From Smithellaceae bacterium (GTDB lineage Bacteria; Desulfobacterota; Syntrophia; Syntrophales; Smithellaceae): a stretch of DNA of 64,000 nucleotides. A model generated the notes under the pieces. The model worked only from the letters and a program-made list of their open reading frames with translations, searched no databases and was not told the origin of the DNA. Both the position numbers and the translations under genes were made by a program. Positions 44,571 to 54,932 of this stretch are shown here, piece by piece. The stretch covers positions 114,709-178,708 of the forward strand of contig JAUYFM010000033.1 of the NCBI GenBank assembly GCA_030690945.1. The letters run 5' to 3'. How positions within the stretch are numbered: the first letter of the stretch is position 1; each line of letters begins with the position of its first letter.

Positions 44571-46742
44571 TTAGCAGACAAACAACATCTCCCAGAACTT
44601 TGGCAGAGGCCAGGTTTCGTCATCTACCAGATTTTCCAGAGCATCCACATATTCACGAAGCTCATCCATCTTCGGTTTGACCTTGGCACAAAGTGTCTCG
44701 GCCTTTTTCTGCTCGTCATGGATGGCGTTTGCCGCTTCCACCTTGGCCTGGATATCTTTGTTGGTCGTATAGATATTGTTAATCAGATCAAGTATTTTCT
44801 TTAAAAGTTCCGTTTGGGAAGACATAACCGCGCCTGAACCAAGAGCTTCTTTCGTACCGATGATCGCTTTCGCCAGTTTCTTTTGATAATCCACAGCCGC
44901 CGGAATCACTTGGCTCATGCAAATGTTGTTGAGGCAGTTAACCTCGATTTCCAGATCTTTAATGTAGCGCTCTACATGAATCAGGTATCGGGATTTAAGC
45001 TCCTCTTTGGAAAGCACTTCGTATTTTTCAAAAAGATTCAAAGCCTTATCGGTGATTAACGCTTTTAAGGCGCTAGGCGTTGTTTTTTCATTGGGCAGAC
45101 CTCGTCTCTTTGCTTCGGCTTCCCATTCCTTGGTATAGTTGTCGCCGTTGAACAGAATCGGTTTAATCAACTTGATCTCGTTTTTTAAAACTTCAAAGAC
45201 TGCCTGATTGATATTCTTTGAACCTTTAGCTTTAATTTTTTCGGCCAGTTCATCAAGGCTCTCAGCTACGATGGTATTAATCACCAGCGCCGGAGAGGCA
45301 ATAGACTGCGACGAACCCACCGCACGGAACTCAAATTTATTGCCGGTGAAGGCAAAGGGCGATGTCCGGTTGCGATCGGTATTGTCTTTGCTGACCTGAG
45401 GCAACGCGGAAATGCCCAGATCGATAATTTCTTCTTTGGTCGCTTTGGTTACGGTGCCTTTCTCGATGTTGGTCAGAATCTCGGTGAGCTTTTCGCCCAG
45501 GAAAACCGAGATGATGGCCGGAGGGGCTTCATTGGCACCCAGACGGTGATCGTTTCCGTAAGACGCAACCGCTGCGCGCAGAATATCGGCATGCTTATAG
45601 ACGGCGCGAACCGTAGCGATCAGGAACACAAGAAACTGAATACTATCCTGCGGCGTCGTGCCGGGATTAAGCAAGTTATTGTCATTATTATCAGACAGCG
45701 ACCAGTTGACGTGCTTGCCCGATCCGTTGATTTTGGCAAACGGTTTTTCATGCAGCAGCGCGGCCAGGCGATGTTTTTTTGCGACATATTTAAGCGTGTC
45801 CATTACCAGTTGATTGTGGTCGGCCGCAAGATTGGCTTCTTCATACACAGGAGCCAGTTCGTACTGGCTGGGCGCAACTTCATTGTGCCTTGTTTTGGCC
45901 GGGACACCCAACTTGAAGAGCTCTTCTTCCACATCGTGCATGTAGGATGAAATTCTTTCCTTGATGCTGCCGAAATACTGATCTTCCAGTTCCTGCCCTT
46001 TGGCCGGCGGTGCGCCGACAACCGTTCTGCCGCCCAACACCAAATCGGGCCGTTTGTAAAAATAGTCCATATCAATTAGAAAATATTCCTGCTCCGGCCC
46101 CAGATTGGAATTAACCTTTTTCACATTTTTTGCGCCCAACAGCTTGAGCATATTGACGGCGCTGCGGCTCAGCGACCGGATGGATCGCAACAGAGGCGTT
46201 TTCTTGTCCAGCACTTGTCCGGTATAGGAAATAAAGGCGGTGGGAATGCACAGCGTCGTGGAAATGCCATTTCTCTTGATAAAGGCCGGAGAAGACATGT
46301 CCCAGGCCGTGTAGCCGCGCGCTTCAAAAGTAGCCCGGATACCGCCGGAAGGAAAACTCGACGCATCCGGCTCGCCCTGAACCAACTGCTTGCCGGAAAA
46401 CCGCTCAACCACCACACCGGGACCGGCGGGATCGGCAAAAGCGTCGTGCTTTTCGGCGGTGATGCCGGTCATCGGCTGAAACCAGTGGGCAAAATGCGTT
46501 GCACCCTTCTCGATGGCCCATTCTTTCATGGCGTGCGCGACAATATTGGCCGTCTCGGTATCCAGCGCTTTATCCTCGTTGATCGCCTCCATTAATTTTT
46601 TAAAGGTATCTTTGGGAAGCTTCTCCTTCATCACCGTGTGATTAAAGGTATCTTCTCCAAAATACTGCGATACGGGAACAAATTTTTCTTTCTCGATGAC
46701 ATAGTTTCTTTCCGCCGCAAGAGTTGGTGTTGTTTTTTTCAT
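44571..46742 (-). CDS. glnN: Type III glutamine synthetase
   Basis: 723 residues, the size of GSIII enzymes and far longer than GSI (about 470). Signatures: HWFQPMTGITAEKHDAF near residue 80-100, the NLGPEQEYFLID metal-binding strand, NGSGKHVNWSLSDN and GNDHRLGANEAPPAIISVF. It assimilates ammonia into glutamine. It is 33 bp downstream of the glutamate synthase reductase gene and 27 bp upstream of carA, so producer and consumers of glutamine share an operon. Confidence 0.96.
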   Translation of the reverse strand: MKKTTPTLAAERNYVIEKEKFVPVSQYFGEDTFNHTVMKEKLPKDTFKKLMEAINEDKALDTETANIVAHAMKEWAIEKGATHFAHWFQPMTGITAEKHDAFADPAGPGVVVERFSGKQLVQGEPDASSFPSGGIRATFEARGYTAWDMSSPAFIKRNGISTTLCIPTAFISYTGQVLDKKTPLLRSIRSLSRSAVNMLKLLGAKNVKKVNSNLGPEQEYFLIDMDYFYKRPDLVLGGRTVVGAPPAKGQELEDQYFGSIKERISSYMHDVEEELFKLGVPAKTRHNEVAPSQYELAPVYEEANLAADHNQLVMDTLKYVAKKHRLAALLHEKPFAKINGSGKHVNWSLSDNNDNNLLNPGTTPQDSIQFLVFLIATVRAVYKHADILRAAVASYGNDHRLGANEAPPAIISVFLGEKLTEILTNIEKGTVTKATKEEIIDLGISALPQVSKDNTDRNRTSPFAFTGNKFEFRAVGSSQSIASPALVINTIVAESLDELAEKIKAKGSKNINQAVFEVLKNEIKLIKPILFNGDNYTKEWEAEAKRRGLPNEKTTPSALKALITDKALNLFEKYEVLSKEELKSRYLIHVERYIKDLEIEVNCLNNICMSQVIPAAVDYQKKLAKAIIGTKEALGSGAVMSSQTELLKKILDLINNIYTTNKDIQAKVEAANAIHDEQKKAETLCAKVKPKMDELREYVDALENLVDDETWPLPKFWEMLFVC

Positions 46743-46775
46743 AATTTCTCCCTCCTTATTTAATGAAATAACTGT

Positions 46776-49112
46776 TTATTCTAGCGGTGCATTTTCCACG
46801 ATTTCCCAAACGCCGGTGGGACAAGCCCCGATGCAGAAACCGCAGCCGATGCAACGTTCACTATCCACGATATACTCAAAGCCGCCCGCAGGCGTCTGCG
46901 ACCGGGAAATCGCTTTTTGGGGACAGATTTCCACGCACATGCCGCAATCCCGGCAAGCGCCGCAGGATGCGCAATTGGTCGCGCAAGATGACGTATCGGC
47001 AAACTCGCTGATCCGGGGGTCGAAATACTGCAGCTTGACCCGTTCATAATTAATGACCGGCAGCTTGTCATACGTTTGATCCGCTCCTCTCAGAAGGTCG
47101 TCAATCGTCCGGGCGGCAATGCGTCCCGCGCCGATCGCATCGGTCAGCAATCCGGGTCGAACCGCGTCGCCGATTGCGTAAACCTGAGCGTCGCTGGTGG
47201 CATAATTTTCGTCCACGACGATAAATCCTCTTTCCGTGGCGATCCCTTCCGGCAGGAAGGACAAATCAGGCATATCGCCCACAGCGACAATCACTGTTTC
47301 CGCCGGCAGCAGTTCTCCATCGGCCAGTTCCACGCCTTTATCCGTGACGGTTTTCGTGAAACGCGGCCAGAGAAATTTTGCGCCGGCCGCCTCAGCATGC
47401 TTTCTTTCCACACCGAAGGATGCGGGTTCCTGGACATCAATCAGCGTCACGCTTTTTGCACCCAGGCGGAATGCTTCCGTCGCGGCGTCGCAGCCCACAT
47501 TGCCCGCGCCGATAACGATGACTTTTTCACCGACTTTAGCACAATCAAGTTTGCTTTGCTGAAGAAACTCCAAAGCGGTCAGGGTTTTTTCCATGCCGGG
47601 GATATTCAATTTACGAGGTTTCGCCGCCCCTGCCGCAATCACAATATAATCGTTTTCATTTCTCAGTTTCAGAAACCGGTCTTTCGTCAATGGTTTTCCC
47701 AGATGGACCTGGTGGATGTTTTTAGCCAGTCTCGAAATTTCATATTCCACCACATCGTTGGGAATACGGTTTTTGGGAATCGAATCCGTAATCTTGCCGC
47801 CCAGTTGCTTTTTGCCCTCCATGATAACAGTCTGATGACCTTTCAGCCACAACTGCCAGGCTACGGAAAGCCCGGAAGCACCGCCTCCGATCACGGCAAT
47901 TTTTTTGCCTGTTTCGGGAAGACGCACAGGTTCTTTTGCCGAAAGGGATGCCTTACCCAACAGCGTAACATCAACGGCCTGTAAACTGACCAGATGGCGT
48001 GTGCAATTCTGCATACAGAGGTTGGGGCACAGATAACCGCAAACTGTCGCCGGGAAAGGCGTGTATTGCAGGGCCAGATCAACCGCTTCATCCACTTTAC
48101 CCTGACGGATGAGTTCCCATCTTTTTTGCACGGGAATACCGGTCGGACAGGCCGCCTGACAGGGCGGCAGGTATTTTTCGTTGGCCCAGACGGGGATGAA
48201 ACGGCGCAGGTCGCCTGTCGGAATCAGCCCAATAGGAGAACGGTCAAGACTCGACAAATCGCCGATGACGCCGCCTGTACCCAGCTCACCTTCCCAGACT
48301 TCCTTGCGGTATTTCGCCATGGACTTGACCGCGCGCGCCAGCTTTTCGGAAGGTTTGCGCGCCACCAGCAACTGCCATTCTTCACGCTTCGAAGCCAACT
48401 GGTCGAACAAATACTGTTTGCCGATCGCCTGCAAAAATCGCTTCATATTCGTTTGCAGCCACTGCCATTCGTCTCCGGGAAGATCGATCAGCAATTTCGC
48501 GTCGGCCTTACTGTAGTTTTCCTGCCTGCCGCGGAAGAATATTTTGCCGCCCACCATGCCGACACAGGGCCGATAACCCAGTACATTCTTTTCCTCTTCG
48601 GAGCCCGCGCCGCAAACGACGGCGATGCCGCCTGCCATGAATTCGGCGAAAGAATCTCCTACTTTGCCGAACACCCAGAGTTCGGGCGGTTCGAAGCGGG
48701 GGTTGTGTTTGGTCATGGTCATACCGCGCGCGCCGATGTCGCCGTCAATATAAACCTTCCCCTGCGCCATGGCGTTGGCCGTGCCGTTTGTGGCGTTGCC
48801 GTGCACGATAATTTCCGCGCCGGCGTTAAGCCAGCCGACATCGTCGGAGGCCGGACCGAACGCTTCAATGACCGTACTGGCAAAGCCCATCGAGCCCAGG
48901 CGCTGGCCGGAGGTTCCCAGCACATCAACTTTGATTGGCTTGTCGCCGGACCGCCACAGGCGGCCGCCGATGCCGTGCTGACCGTAGGCGGTTACTTCAA
49001 TCTGACGGTATCCGTCTTCGACGGCTTTTTGAATGCGCTCTTCCAGAATCCGCGATTCGACGCGAATATTGTTTTCCACACCGGCAATTTTGATTGAATC
49101 TTTTTTTGTCAT
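46776..49112 (-). CDS. Glutamate synthase: GXGXG domain fused to NADPH/ferredoxin GltD-like reductase
   Basis: 778 residues in four parts: residues 1-250, the glutamate synthase GXGXG beta-helix domain (GYRQIEVTAYGQHGIGGRL and repeated G motifs); about 300-370 a cysteine-rich Fe-S segment (CQAACPTGIPVQKRW, CGYLCPNLCMQNC); 375-680 a GltD-type FAD/NAD oxidoreductase (VIGGGASGLSVAW, VIGAGNVGCDAATEA); and 695-778 a 2[4Fe-4S] ferredoxin (CASCGACRDCGMCVEICP, CIGCGFCIGACP). It delivers electrons to the FMN subunit. In most bacteria the GXGXG domain is part of GltB, so the split is notable. Confidence 0.92.
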   Translation of the reverse strand: MTKKDSIKIAGVENNIRVESRILEERIQKAVEDGYRQIEVTAYGQHGIGGRLWRSGDKPIKVDVLGTSGQRLGSMGFASTVIEAFGPASDDVGWLNAGAEIIVHGNATNGTANAMAQGKVYIDGDIGARGMTMTKHNPRFEPPELWVFGKVGDSFAEFMAGGIAVVCGAGSEEEKNVLGYRPCVGMVGGKIFFRGRQENYSKADAKLLIDLPGDEWQWLQTNMKRFLQAIGKQYLFDQLASKREEWQLLVARKPSEKLARAVKSMAKYRKEVWEGELGTGGVIGDLSSLDRSPIGLIPTGDLRRFIPVWANEKYLPPCQAACPTGIPVQKRWELIRQGKVDEAVDLALQYTPFPATVCGYLCPNLCMQNCTRHLVSLQAVDVTLLGKASLSAKEPVRLPETGKKIAVIGGGASGLSVAWQLWLKGHQTVIMEGKKQLGGKITDSIPKNRIPNDVVEYEISRLAKNIHQVHLGKPLTKDRFLKLRNENDYIVIAAGAAKPRKLNIPGMEKTLTALEFLQQSKLDCAKVGEKVIVIGAGNVGCDAATEAFRLGAKSVTLIDVQEPASFGVERKHAEAAGAKFLWPRFTKTVTDKGVELADGELLPAETVIVAVGDMPDLSFLPEGIATERGFIVVDENYATSDAQVYAIGDAVRPGLLTDAIGAGRIAARTIDDLLRGADQTYDKLPVINYERVKLQYFDPRISEFADTSSCATNCASCGACRDCGMCVEICPQKAISRSQTPAGGFEYIVDSERCIGCGFCIGACPTGVWEIVENAPLE

Positions 49113-49133
49113 GACTCTTTCCCGCTTTTCGAA

Positions 49134-50768
49134 TTACAAAACATATTTTATATTGAGGCGCTCGGCCGCGTCCGCATCATTAATGCCTAACGCATCCGAC
49201 ATGCCGATCGGCAGAGATGTGGAGCGCCCCAGCGGCGCAACGATTTTCTTCAATTCCGTGTCAAAACTTAAATAAAGATCCACCACCCTTTGCGCGACTT
49301 GCTCCGGATCCAGACGCCGGTCCAGACGCGGATCCTGCGAGGTGATTCCCTTGGGGCACACGCCGACGTTGCAGACGTTGCAGCGGTCGCCCTCCGAGCC
49401 CAGACAGCCGGCGGCCGCCTGCATGATATATTTTCCGGTCTGCACGCCGCTTGCGCCCAGCATAATCAAAGCGGCGGCATTGGCGGCCAGGTTGCCGTTT
49501 TTGCCGATACCGCCGCCCGCAAAAAGGGGAATCTCGTTTTGTTTACCCAGTTTGACCAGGGTCAAATACGCGTCGCGCAGATTGCTGGCGATAGGATGAC
49601 CCATATGATCCATCGATACATTGTAGGCCGCGCCCGTGCCGCCGTCTTCGCCGTCAATAGCCAATCCCGCGGCATACGGATTTCTTGTTAAATTGTTGAG
49701 AACGGCCATCGCCGTGCTGGTGGCGGATATTTTCGGATACACCGGCACGCGGAAGCCCCAGGCCATGGACATGGACTGGATCATCTTGGCTACCGCTTCT
49801 TCAATCGAATACTTGGTCTGGTGTGTGGGCGGGCTGGGCAGGCTGATGCCTTGCGGCACGCCGCGAATCGCCGCGATGAGCTTGTTGACTTTATACCACA
49901 TCAGCAATCCGCCGTCGCCGGGCTTGGCGCCCTGGCCGTATTTTATTTCAATGGCGCAGGGATCTTCCTTCATCTGCGGCAGGCTGTGGATAATTTCATC
50001 CCAGCCGAAATAACCGCTGGCGATCTGCAGAATAACATATTTCAGGAAACGCGATTTTAAAAGTCGCGGCGGACAGCCGCCTTCACCGGTGCAAACGCGA
50101 ACCGGCATACCCAGCTCTTCATTGAGATAAGCCACGCCCATTTGCAGGCCTTCCCACATATTCGGGGATAACGCGCCAAACGACATACTGCCGATGACCA
50201 GAGGATAAATTTCACGAACCGGCGGCATCCAGCCATTTTCCCGGCTGACTTTCAACATTTCTTCCGGCGGCAGAACTCTGCCCAGCAGAGTGCGCAGTTC
50301 AAACTCATGGCGTCCCGCGTCGAGGGCCGGGTCGGTCAACATCGAGATGCGGATAAACTTGATTTTGTCCAGGACACTGTCGGGATTATTTCTGCGGCCG
50401 CCGCGGCGGCGGGGCTCGCCGCCCTGATTGACGTGAAAACGCAGCTTGTCAATTCCTTCACTGTGCAGAGGCGCGATGGCGCCGTTGGGACAGACCATCG
50501 TGCACATGCCGCAGCCCACGCAGGCGTGGGCCGGGTCCGTGCGCTGGTCAATGCCGTGATAAATCGAAAAAAGGTTGCCGGGTTTGGTTTCCAGACCGAC
50601 TGGTACCTGCAAGCTACGCTTGCGATGCACACCCAGATCGATGGCCCGCACCGGGCACACAGCCGTGCAGCCGCCGCAAAGCGTGCATTTTTCCTTATTC
50701 CAGAGAATCTGCCAGGGCAGGTCTTTGGTGCTCAGTGTAGATGGGGTAACGCGTCCCATTGATTCCAT
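49134..50768 (-). CDS. Glutamate synthase FMN (catalytic) subunit with N-terminal ferredoxin domain
   Basis: 544 residues. Two ferredoxin-type motifs lead (CTLCGGCTAVCPVRAID, CVGCGMCTMVCPNG), followed by the TIM-barrel glutamate synthase domain that binds FMN and 2-oxoglutarate (IKYGQGAKPGDGG; IDGEDGGTGAAY) and the cysteine cluster CNVCNVGVCPKGIT. This is the archaeal-type stand-alone core, receiving ammonia from the separate glutaminase gene. The first codons overlap the end of that gene by up to 37 bp; ATG 50759 is an alternative start that shortens the overlap. Confidence 0.92.
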   Translation of the reverse strand: MESMGRVTPSTLSTKDLPWQILWNKEKCTLCGGCTAVCPVRAIDLGVHRKRSLQVPVGLETKPGNLFSIYHGIDQRTDPAHACVGCGMCTMVCPNGAIAPLHSEGIDKLRFHVNQGGEPRRRGGRRNNPDSVLDKIKFIRISMLTDPALDAGRHEFELRTLLGRVLPPEEMLKVSRENGWMPPVREIYPLVIGSMSFGALSPNMWEGLQMGVAYLNEELGMPVRVCTGEGGCPPRLLKSRFLKYVILQIASGYFGWDEIIHSLPQMKEDPCAIEIKYGQGAKPGDGGLLMWYKVNKLIAAIRGVPQGISLPSPPTHQTKYSIEEAVAKMIQSMSMAWGFRVPVYPKISATSTAMAVLNNLTRNPYAAGLAIDGEDGGTGAAYNVSMDHMGHPIASNLRDAYLTLVKLGKQNEIPLFAGGGIGKNGNLAANAAALIMLGASGVQTGKYIMQAAAGCLGSEGDRCNVCNVGVCPKGITSQDPRLDRRLDPEQVAQRVVDLYLSFDTELKKIVAPLGRSTSLPIGMSDALGINDADAAERLNIKYVL

Positions 50769-51862
50769 TTTTCTATCTCCTGCCGCGCGCGGCGGATTAT
50801 AACGGTTTCATATCTCATCGGCTGGTCGTCCAGATTGATATCTCTCTCCGGGATCGCCGCGTCCAGACCGCACATTTCCGATGAAAAGGCGAAGATGCCG
50901 GGTCTGCCGCCCACAACGCCGGGGCGCAGTTTTTTGGAATCCTGCACCATGAACATCGTTTTGTCGGGCAAACAACCGATCACGCAGTTCGGGCCGTCAA
51001 TGATTAAAGGACGGCAACTCTGCTTTAAATTTCTGAGCATTTTGCCGTCGGGATGGCGCACCAGTTCGTCGTCTTTGAGCGGCGTAATAATATGTTTATA
51101 CATTTCCATGCCCATGCCGAGCTTGTTTTGCATGTAATGCAGGATGTGCGTAAACACTTCCGAGTCGGACTGATAGCCGGCATAGCCTGGAAAATTGCGC
51201 GACATCAGGAATTCACGGATTGGCACAAATGCCGTATTCTCGCCGTTGGTCATTGTTGACATGCCTTGGATAAAGAAAGGATGGCAGGCATAAATATCAA
51301 TCGAATAGTTCGTGTTCTGGCGCCCCTGGCTCAGGATGGTGCGCGCCGAGAGTTCTTTGCGGTCCAGTCCCAGATATTCAGCTACCGTTAAAGGATCGCC
51401 CACTTCCTTGATCATGATGACATCCGGCCAGAAGCTGAAAATCAACATGGATTTGTCTTTTTCTCCCATTTCCCGAAGCTGCAACTGGACCATCATCAGG
51501 CGAAATTGAATTTCTTCCTGGCTTAAGCCCTCCCACTCGGCGGGATATTCATAAACACGGATGACATAATTATCTCTCTTCGGCGTTCCCGAAGGCGTCG
51601 GTTTTGTCGGACGAAAGGACAGCTTATACTTTACCATGAAATCCAGATCGATCATGAAGCGATCCAGGGCCTTGATGCCGTCATTGGAAAATATACCGGA
51701 GAGAATCGGCTCGTTTTTAAATTTTTCGAATTCGCCGCCCAGATCCGTTAGAAACAATCCAACGCCGGAACCATCATGCCCTTCCTTCATTACATTGAGG
51801 GCGTTGAGGGCCATCATCGGCGACAGCGGATCGTTACTGGTTACTGCAAATAAACGACACAT
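50732..51862 (-). CDS. Class II glutamine amidotransferase subunit of glutamate synthase
   Basis: Start set at ATG 51862 so that the catalytic cysteine is residue 2 (M-CRLFAV), with GGAAGGA upstream; 376 residues. The Ntn-hydrolase features HDGSGVGLFL, the TNGENTAF loop and the FPGYAGYQSDSEVFTH region are present. It frees ammonia from glutamine for the FMN subunit. It is the first gene of the glutamate synthase operon, 83 bp downstream of a sigma-54-type promoter. Confidence 0.9.
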   Translation of the reverse strand: MCRLFAVTSNDPLSPMMALNALNVMKEGHDGSGVGLFLTDLGGEFEKFKNEPILSGIFSNDGIKALDRFMIDLDFMVKYKLSFRPTKPTPSGTPKRDNYVIRVYEYPAEWEGLSQEEIQFRLMMVQLQLREMGEKDKSMLIFSFWPDVIMIKEVGDPLTVAEYLGLDRKELSARTILSQGRQNTNYSIDIYACHPFFIQGMSTMTNGENTAFVPIREFLMSRNFPGYAGYQSDSEVFTHILHYMQNKLGMGMEMYKHIITPLKDDELVRHPDGKMLRNLKQSCRPLIIDGPNCVIGCLPDKTMFMVQDSKKLRPGVVGGRPGIFAFSSEMCGLDAAIPERDINLDDQPMRYETVIIRRARQEIEKWNQWDALPHLH

Positions 51863-51944
51863 AAATTTTTCCTTCCTGAACCGGCATGTGCCGGTCTTCG
51901 CCTCTGCTCTTGCAAACAAAGTATAGGGTTCTCATACTTATAAT

Positions 51945-51960
51945 TGCTAAAGTCATGCCA
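51945..51960 (-). promoter_or_regulatory. Sigma-54 (-24/-12) promoter of the glutamate synthase operon
   Basis: On the minus strand the bases read TGGCAT-GACTT-TAGCA, against consensus TGGCAC-N5-TTGCA. The GG and GC pairs have the required 12-bp spacing; one -24 and one -12 base differ. It is placed correctly before the glutaminase gene, and the gene just upstream encodes a sigma-54 activator. Confidence 0.6.
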
Positions 51961-52045
51961 GAGCCGATAACTTACATCATTGTGTTTAATTACCTGTTAT
52001 CTGGTATTTTTTGTCTTAACTTGCCAATTTCCTGCTTTTGACAAA

Positions 52046-52098
52046 GAACAATTTTGTTATTTTTATAAAACACGAAACATTATTGTTCAATTTGTTTC
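52046..52098. promoter_or_regulatory. Inverted repeats upstream of the sigma-54 promoter, possible activator site
   Basis: GAACAAT (52046-52052) with ATTGTTC (52082-52088), and GAAACA (52074-52079) with TGTTTC (52093-52098), interlocked within 53 bp and about 100 bp upstream of the -24/-12 element, the distance usual for enhancer sites. They begin about 50 bp beyond the activator gene stop. Confidence 0.35.
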
Positions 52099-52150
52099 CA
52101 TCGCCCAGCACATATCACGATTTCAAACGTGAACAGGATAAAAGCGTTTC

Positions 52151-53728
52151 CTACTTTTCGAAATCTTTACCTTTTTTGCGGAAGTGCTTCGGATCAATAC
52201 CCATTTTCGATATCTTGTATTGGATGATTCGTTTGGTCGCGCCCAGCATTTTGGCCGCCTTGGTCTGATTGCCGCCTGTTTCTTCCAGCGCGTCAATAAT
52301 CAATGATCTTTCCTGCGCCTCGACAACGGACGACAGCTTGCTGCGATCCTTGCGGTCCAGTTCCCTTTCCTTCAATTGCAAGGACGGCGGTAGATGAACC
52401 GTATCAATCATATCTGTTTTGGACAGCAGGACCGCTCTTTCGATGCAGTTTTCCAGTTCGCGCACATTTCCCGGCCATTTATGGGACAGAAATACTTCAA
52501 TAGCCGGCGTGGAGATTCTTTTAACATTTTTGCCCATTTCCTTGCTGTATTTCAGCAGAAAATGATCGGCCAGTAAAATGATATCGCTGCCACGCTCGCG
52601 AAGCGACGGCAAGTATATCGGGAAAACATTTAAGCGGTAAAACAAATCGGCCCGGAAACGGTCAGATAAAATATCCTGTTCCAGATTTCGATTGGTTGCG
52701 GCAATAATTCGTACATTGACGTTGATCACACGGGAGGAGCCCAGCGGTTGAAATCTCTTTTCCTGCAGAACGCGCAAAAGCTTTACCTGTGCGGCGGCGG
52801 AAAGTTCTCCGACTTCATCTAAGAATATTGTGCCGCCGTTGGCTTCTTCAAAACGTCCCCGACGCTGCTGCAGTGCACCGGTAAAAGCACCTCTTTCATG
52901 ACCGAACAATTCACTTTCGATCAGCGTATCGGGAATCGCCGCGCAGTTGACCTGCACCAGCGGTCCGCCTTTGCGTGGAGAGTTATTATGGATGGCGCGG
53001 GCAACCAGTTCCTTGCCGGTTCCCGTTTCGCCGGTGATTAAAGCAGTTGTATTGGAATCGGCAACTTGCGCAACCATTCCGAATACTTCCTGCATGACCT
53101 TGGAATGGCCGATAATCTCGATCGACGGCGATCGCGTGCTGCCGACAATTTTTCTCAACCGTTCGTTTTCTTCCTCCAGCGCTCTGATATGCACAGCCTT
53201 GGCCATCAGCTCGGCCACCGAGGACAGCATGGCCAGTTCCTTGTCCAGATTCTCCACCTGCTTGGCGACCTTATCGGCGGATAAAACGCCGACGACGCTC
53301 CCGTCATACATAATCGGAACGCACAAAAAAGACAGTTCGGCGCGATTCAAATGACGACGCGCGCCCGTTCGATCAAGGAAATGAGTCTCCTTGCCCAGAT
53401 TGGCCACAGCCATCGGACGGCCGGTTTCCGCGACTTTGCCGGTAATGCCTTCGCCCGGCTTGTAGGTAACATCCAGCCCGTCAATGTTGACATCATGGGC
53501 TATATCCAGCCAGGCCTCCTGTTTATCGCGATTCAAAAGTGAAATCATACCGCGCTGCATCCCCAGACGCGAACTCATTTCGTTGAGGATCTGCTCCAGC
53601 TGATCGCGCAGATCTCCAGGCTGCGCAAGAATCTTAGAAATCGCATGTAAAGCCGCCAACTCTTCATAACCATGAATGCTCAATTTAGTCTCTTCCTCTA
53701 AAGATGATTTTCTTAAAACTTTAGTCAT
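52151..53728 (-). CDS. NifA-like sigma-54-dependent transcriptional activator
   Basis: Start set at ATG 53728 (MTKVLRKSS); 525 residues. Domains: GAF sensor (25-185), AAA+ ATPase with Walker A GETGTGKE (233-240) and the sigma-54 contact loop GAFTGA (280-285), and a C-terminal Fis-type helix-turn-helix ([22 protein letters not shown]). The GAF plus AAA plus Fis order is that of NifA/AnfA. Its position directly upstream of a sigma-54-type promoter for glutamate synthase suggests it governs nitrogen assimilation. No nif gene is in the window, so calling it NifA is not justified. Confidence 0.9.
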   Translation of the reverse strand: MTKVLRKSSLEEETKLSIHGYEELAALHAISKILAQPGDLRDQLEQILNEMSSRLGMQRGMISLLNRDKQEAWLDIAHDVNIDGLDVTYKPGEGITGKVAETGRPMAVANLGKETHFLDRTGARRHLNRAELSFLCVPIMYDGSVVGVLSADKVAKQVENLDKELAMLSSVAELMAKAVHIRALEEENERLRKIVGSTRSPSIEIIGHSKVMQEVFGMVAQVADSNTTALITGETGTGKELVARAIHNNSPRKGGPLVQVNCAAIPDTLIESELFGHERGAFTGALQQRRGRFEEANGGTIFLDEVGELSAAAQVKLLRVLQEKRFQPLGSSRVINVNVRIIAATNRNLEQDILSDRFRADLFYRLNVFPIYLPSLRERGSDIILLADHFLLKYSKEMGKNVKRISTPAIEVFLSHKWPGNVRELENCIERAVLLSKTDMIDTVHLPPSLQLKERELDRKDRSKLSSVVEAQERSLIIDALEETGGNQTKAAKMLGATKRIIQYKISKMGIDPKHFRKKGKDFEK

Positions 53729-54071
53729 ACCAGACCAAAAAACCTTTAGCGTATTTTCTGACAAAATTGTTCTAATAGCAATCAAATTTTTATTCTTCGG
53801 AACATAATAATGCAAGGAGCAGACCAATTTTGTAACAACTTTGTAAAAATTAAAAACGGATGCCAACTGTCCGGGAGCAGACTCAGATTATGGGCGAAAC
53901 AAACCGCCGCCATCTGGGGCTGCCGCTGTTGCACATAAAAATATAGACCTTTGTTGGTTCAAGTCTCCGACTTGAACCCTGTTGCAATAGCCAAGACACC
54001 TTGGTTCAAATCAGAGATTTGAACCAACAAATGTCAACAAATGTTTAAATATATTAACGTTTTCTTGAAAA
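53729..54071. repeat. Gene-free gap with two related palindromes
   Basis: Two similar hairpins stand at 53956-53978 (GGTTCAAGTC, loop TCC) and 54001-54027 (TTGGTTCAAATC, loop AGA). They share the arm GGTTCAA. They might act as bidirectional terminator/repeat units for the GNAT gene. The left part (53729-53866) is AT-rich promoter-like DNA of the activator gene. Confidence 0.65.
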
Positions 54072-54920
54072 TTATGAGACGTTTAGGCTATACACGTCCA
54101 CCCGGCAATATTCCTTAAATCCGGCCTGCTGGTAAACACGCAAGCCGTCGGGCGATGATTGCAGCGCGGCAAAGCGGGCTCCGGCAATTTTGGCGAAACG
54201 CATGGTTGCTGTTGTTAATTCCAGGCCGATGCCCTTTTTCCTCTGCTCCGCCAGCGTCGTGATAAAATAGATACCGCAGGCATTTCCGTTCAGAAATAAT
54301 AAAGAGGTCGCTACCGGTATTCCGTTGAGGCAGGCCAGAAAGAACTTCTGCGGCGAGTCGGTACGGAGATTGAATGTGCTCACGAACCGATGATACGGTT
54401 CTTTTGTTTTATAGGGAAAATCAAAGCCGGTAAAAGAAACTTCTTCCCACAAATTCAGTTCTTCTTTATTTCTCACGCGAATGATGGAGACACCCGAATC
54501 ACAGGTTTCTTGATCGGAAAGCCCGGTCAAATCCGCAAGCATGGACGGAATACTCTCGACAAACGAAAAACCTTCCGCCTCCAACATATCGATCGTGGCT
54601 GGCGATTGTGAACTCGGAAACACCCACCACCAGAAAGGTAAACCAGCTTGCTGAAAATCATTTTTGATATTCTGAATCGCTTTGTTGTCGTCCGGCATCA
54701 GGGGTTTTTCATTCCATACCATGTTGAGATCGGCGGATTCAATACCCGTCTTCATGGCCCGTATCGAACCCCTGGTGTAAAAAGACGAATTGAGGTTGCC
54801 CCAGTAGCGACCGTTGGCAAAAAAAGTATTTTCAATGATGGAAATAAAAGACATTTGAATATCGTATAATTTAAAGACTAGTTTTTTACTTACCTTGGCG
54901 CCGGGTGAGTTGCAATCCAT
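54072..54920 (-). CDS. GNAT family acetyltransferase
   Basis: Up to 282 residues; ATG 54854 (MSFISIIENTFF) is an equally reasonable start giving 260. The N-terminal half resembles the non-catalytic lobe of bi-lobed GNATs, and the C-terminal half carries the acetyl-CoA motif in EQRKKGIGLELTTATMRFA and the final ALQSSPDGLRVYQQAGF segment. Substrate unknown. It lies 12 bp downstream of pdxT and may be translated with it. Confidence 0.82.
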   Translation of the reverse strand: MDCNSPGAKVSKKLVFKLYDIQMSFISIIENTFFANGRYWGNLNSSFYTRGSIRAMKTGIESADLNMVWNEKPLMPDDNKAIQNIKNDFQQAGLPFWWWVFPSSQSPATIDMLEAEGFSFVESIPSMLADLTGLSDQETCDSGVSIIRVRNKEELNLWEEVSFTGFDFPYKTKEPYHRFVSTFNLRTDSPQKFFLACLNGIPVATSLLFLNGNACGIYFITTLAEQRKKGIGLELTTATMRFAKIAGARFAALQSSPDGLRVYQQAGFKEYCRVDVYSLNVS

Positions 54921-54932
54921 TAATAAAATCAG

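Noticed and set aside
52151..53728. Calling the sigma-54 activator NifA and inferring nitrogen fixation
   Set aside because: Domain order fits NifA but no nif gene is present; control of nitrogen assimilation genes is the simpler reading.
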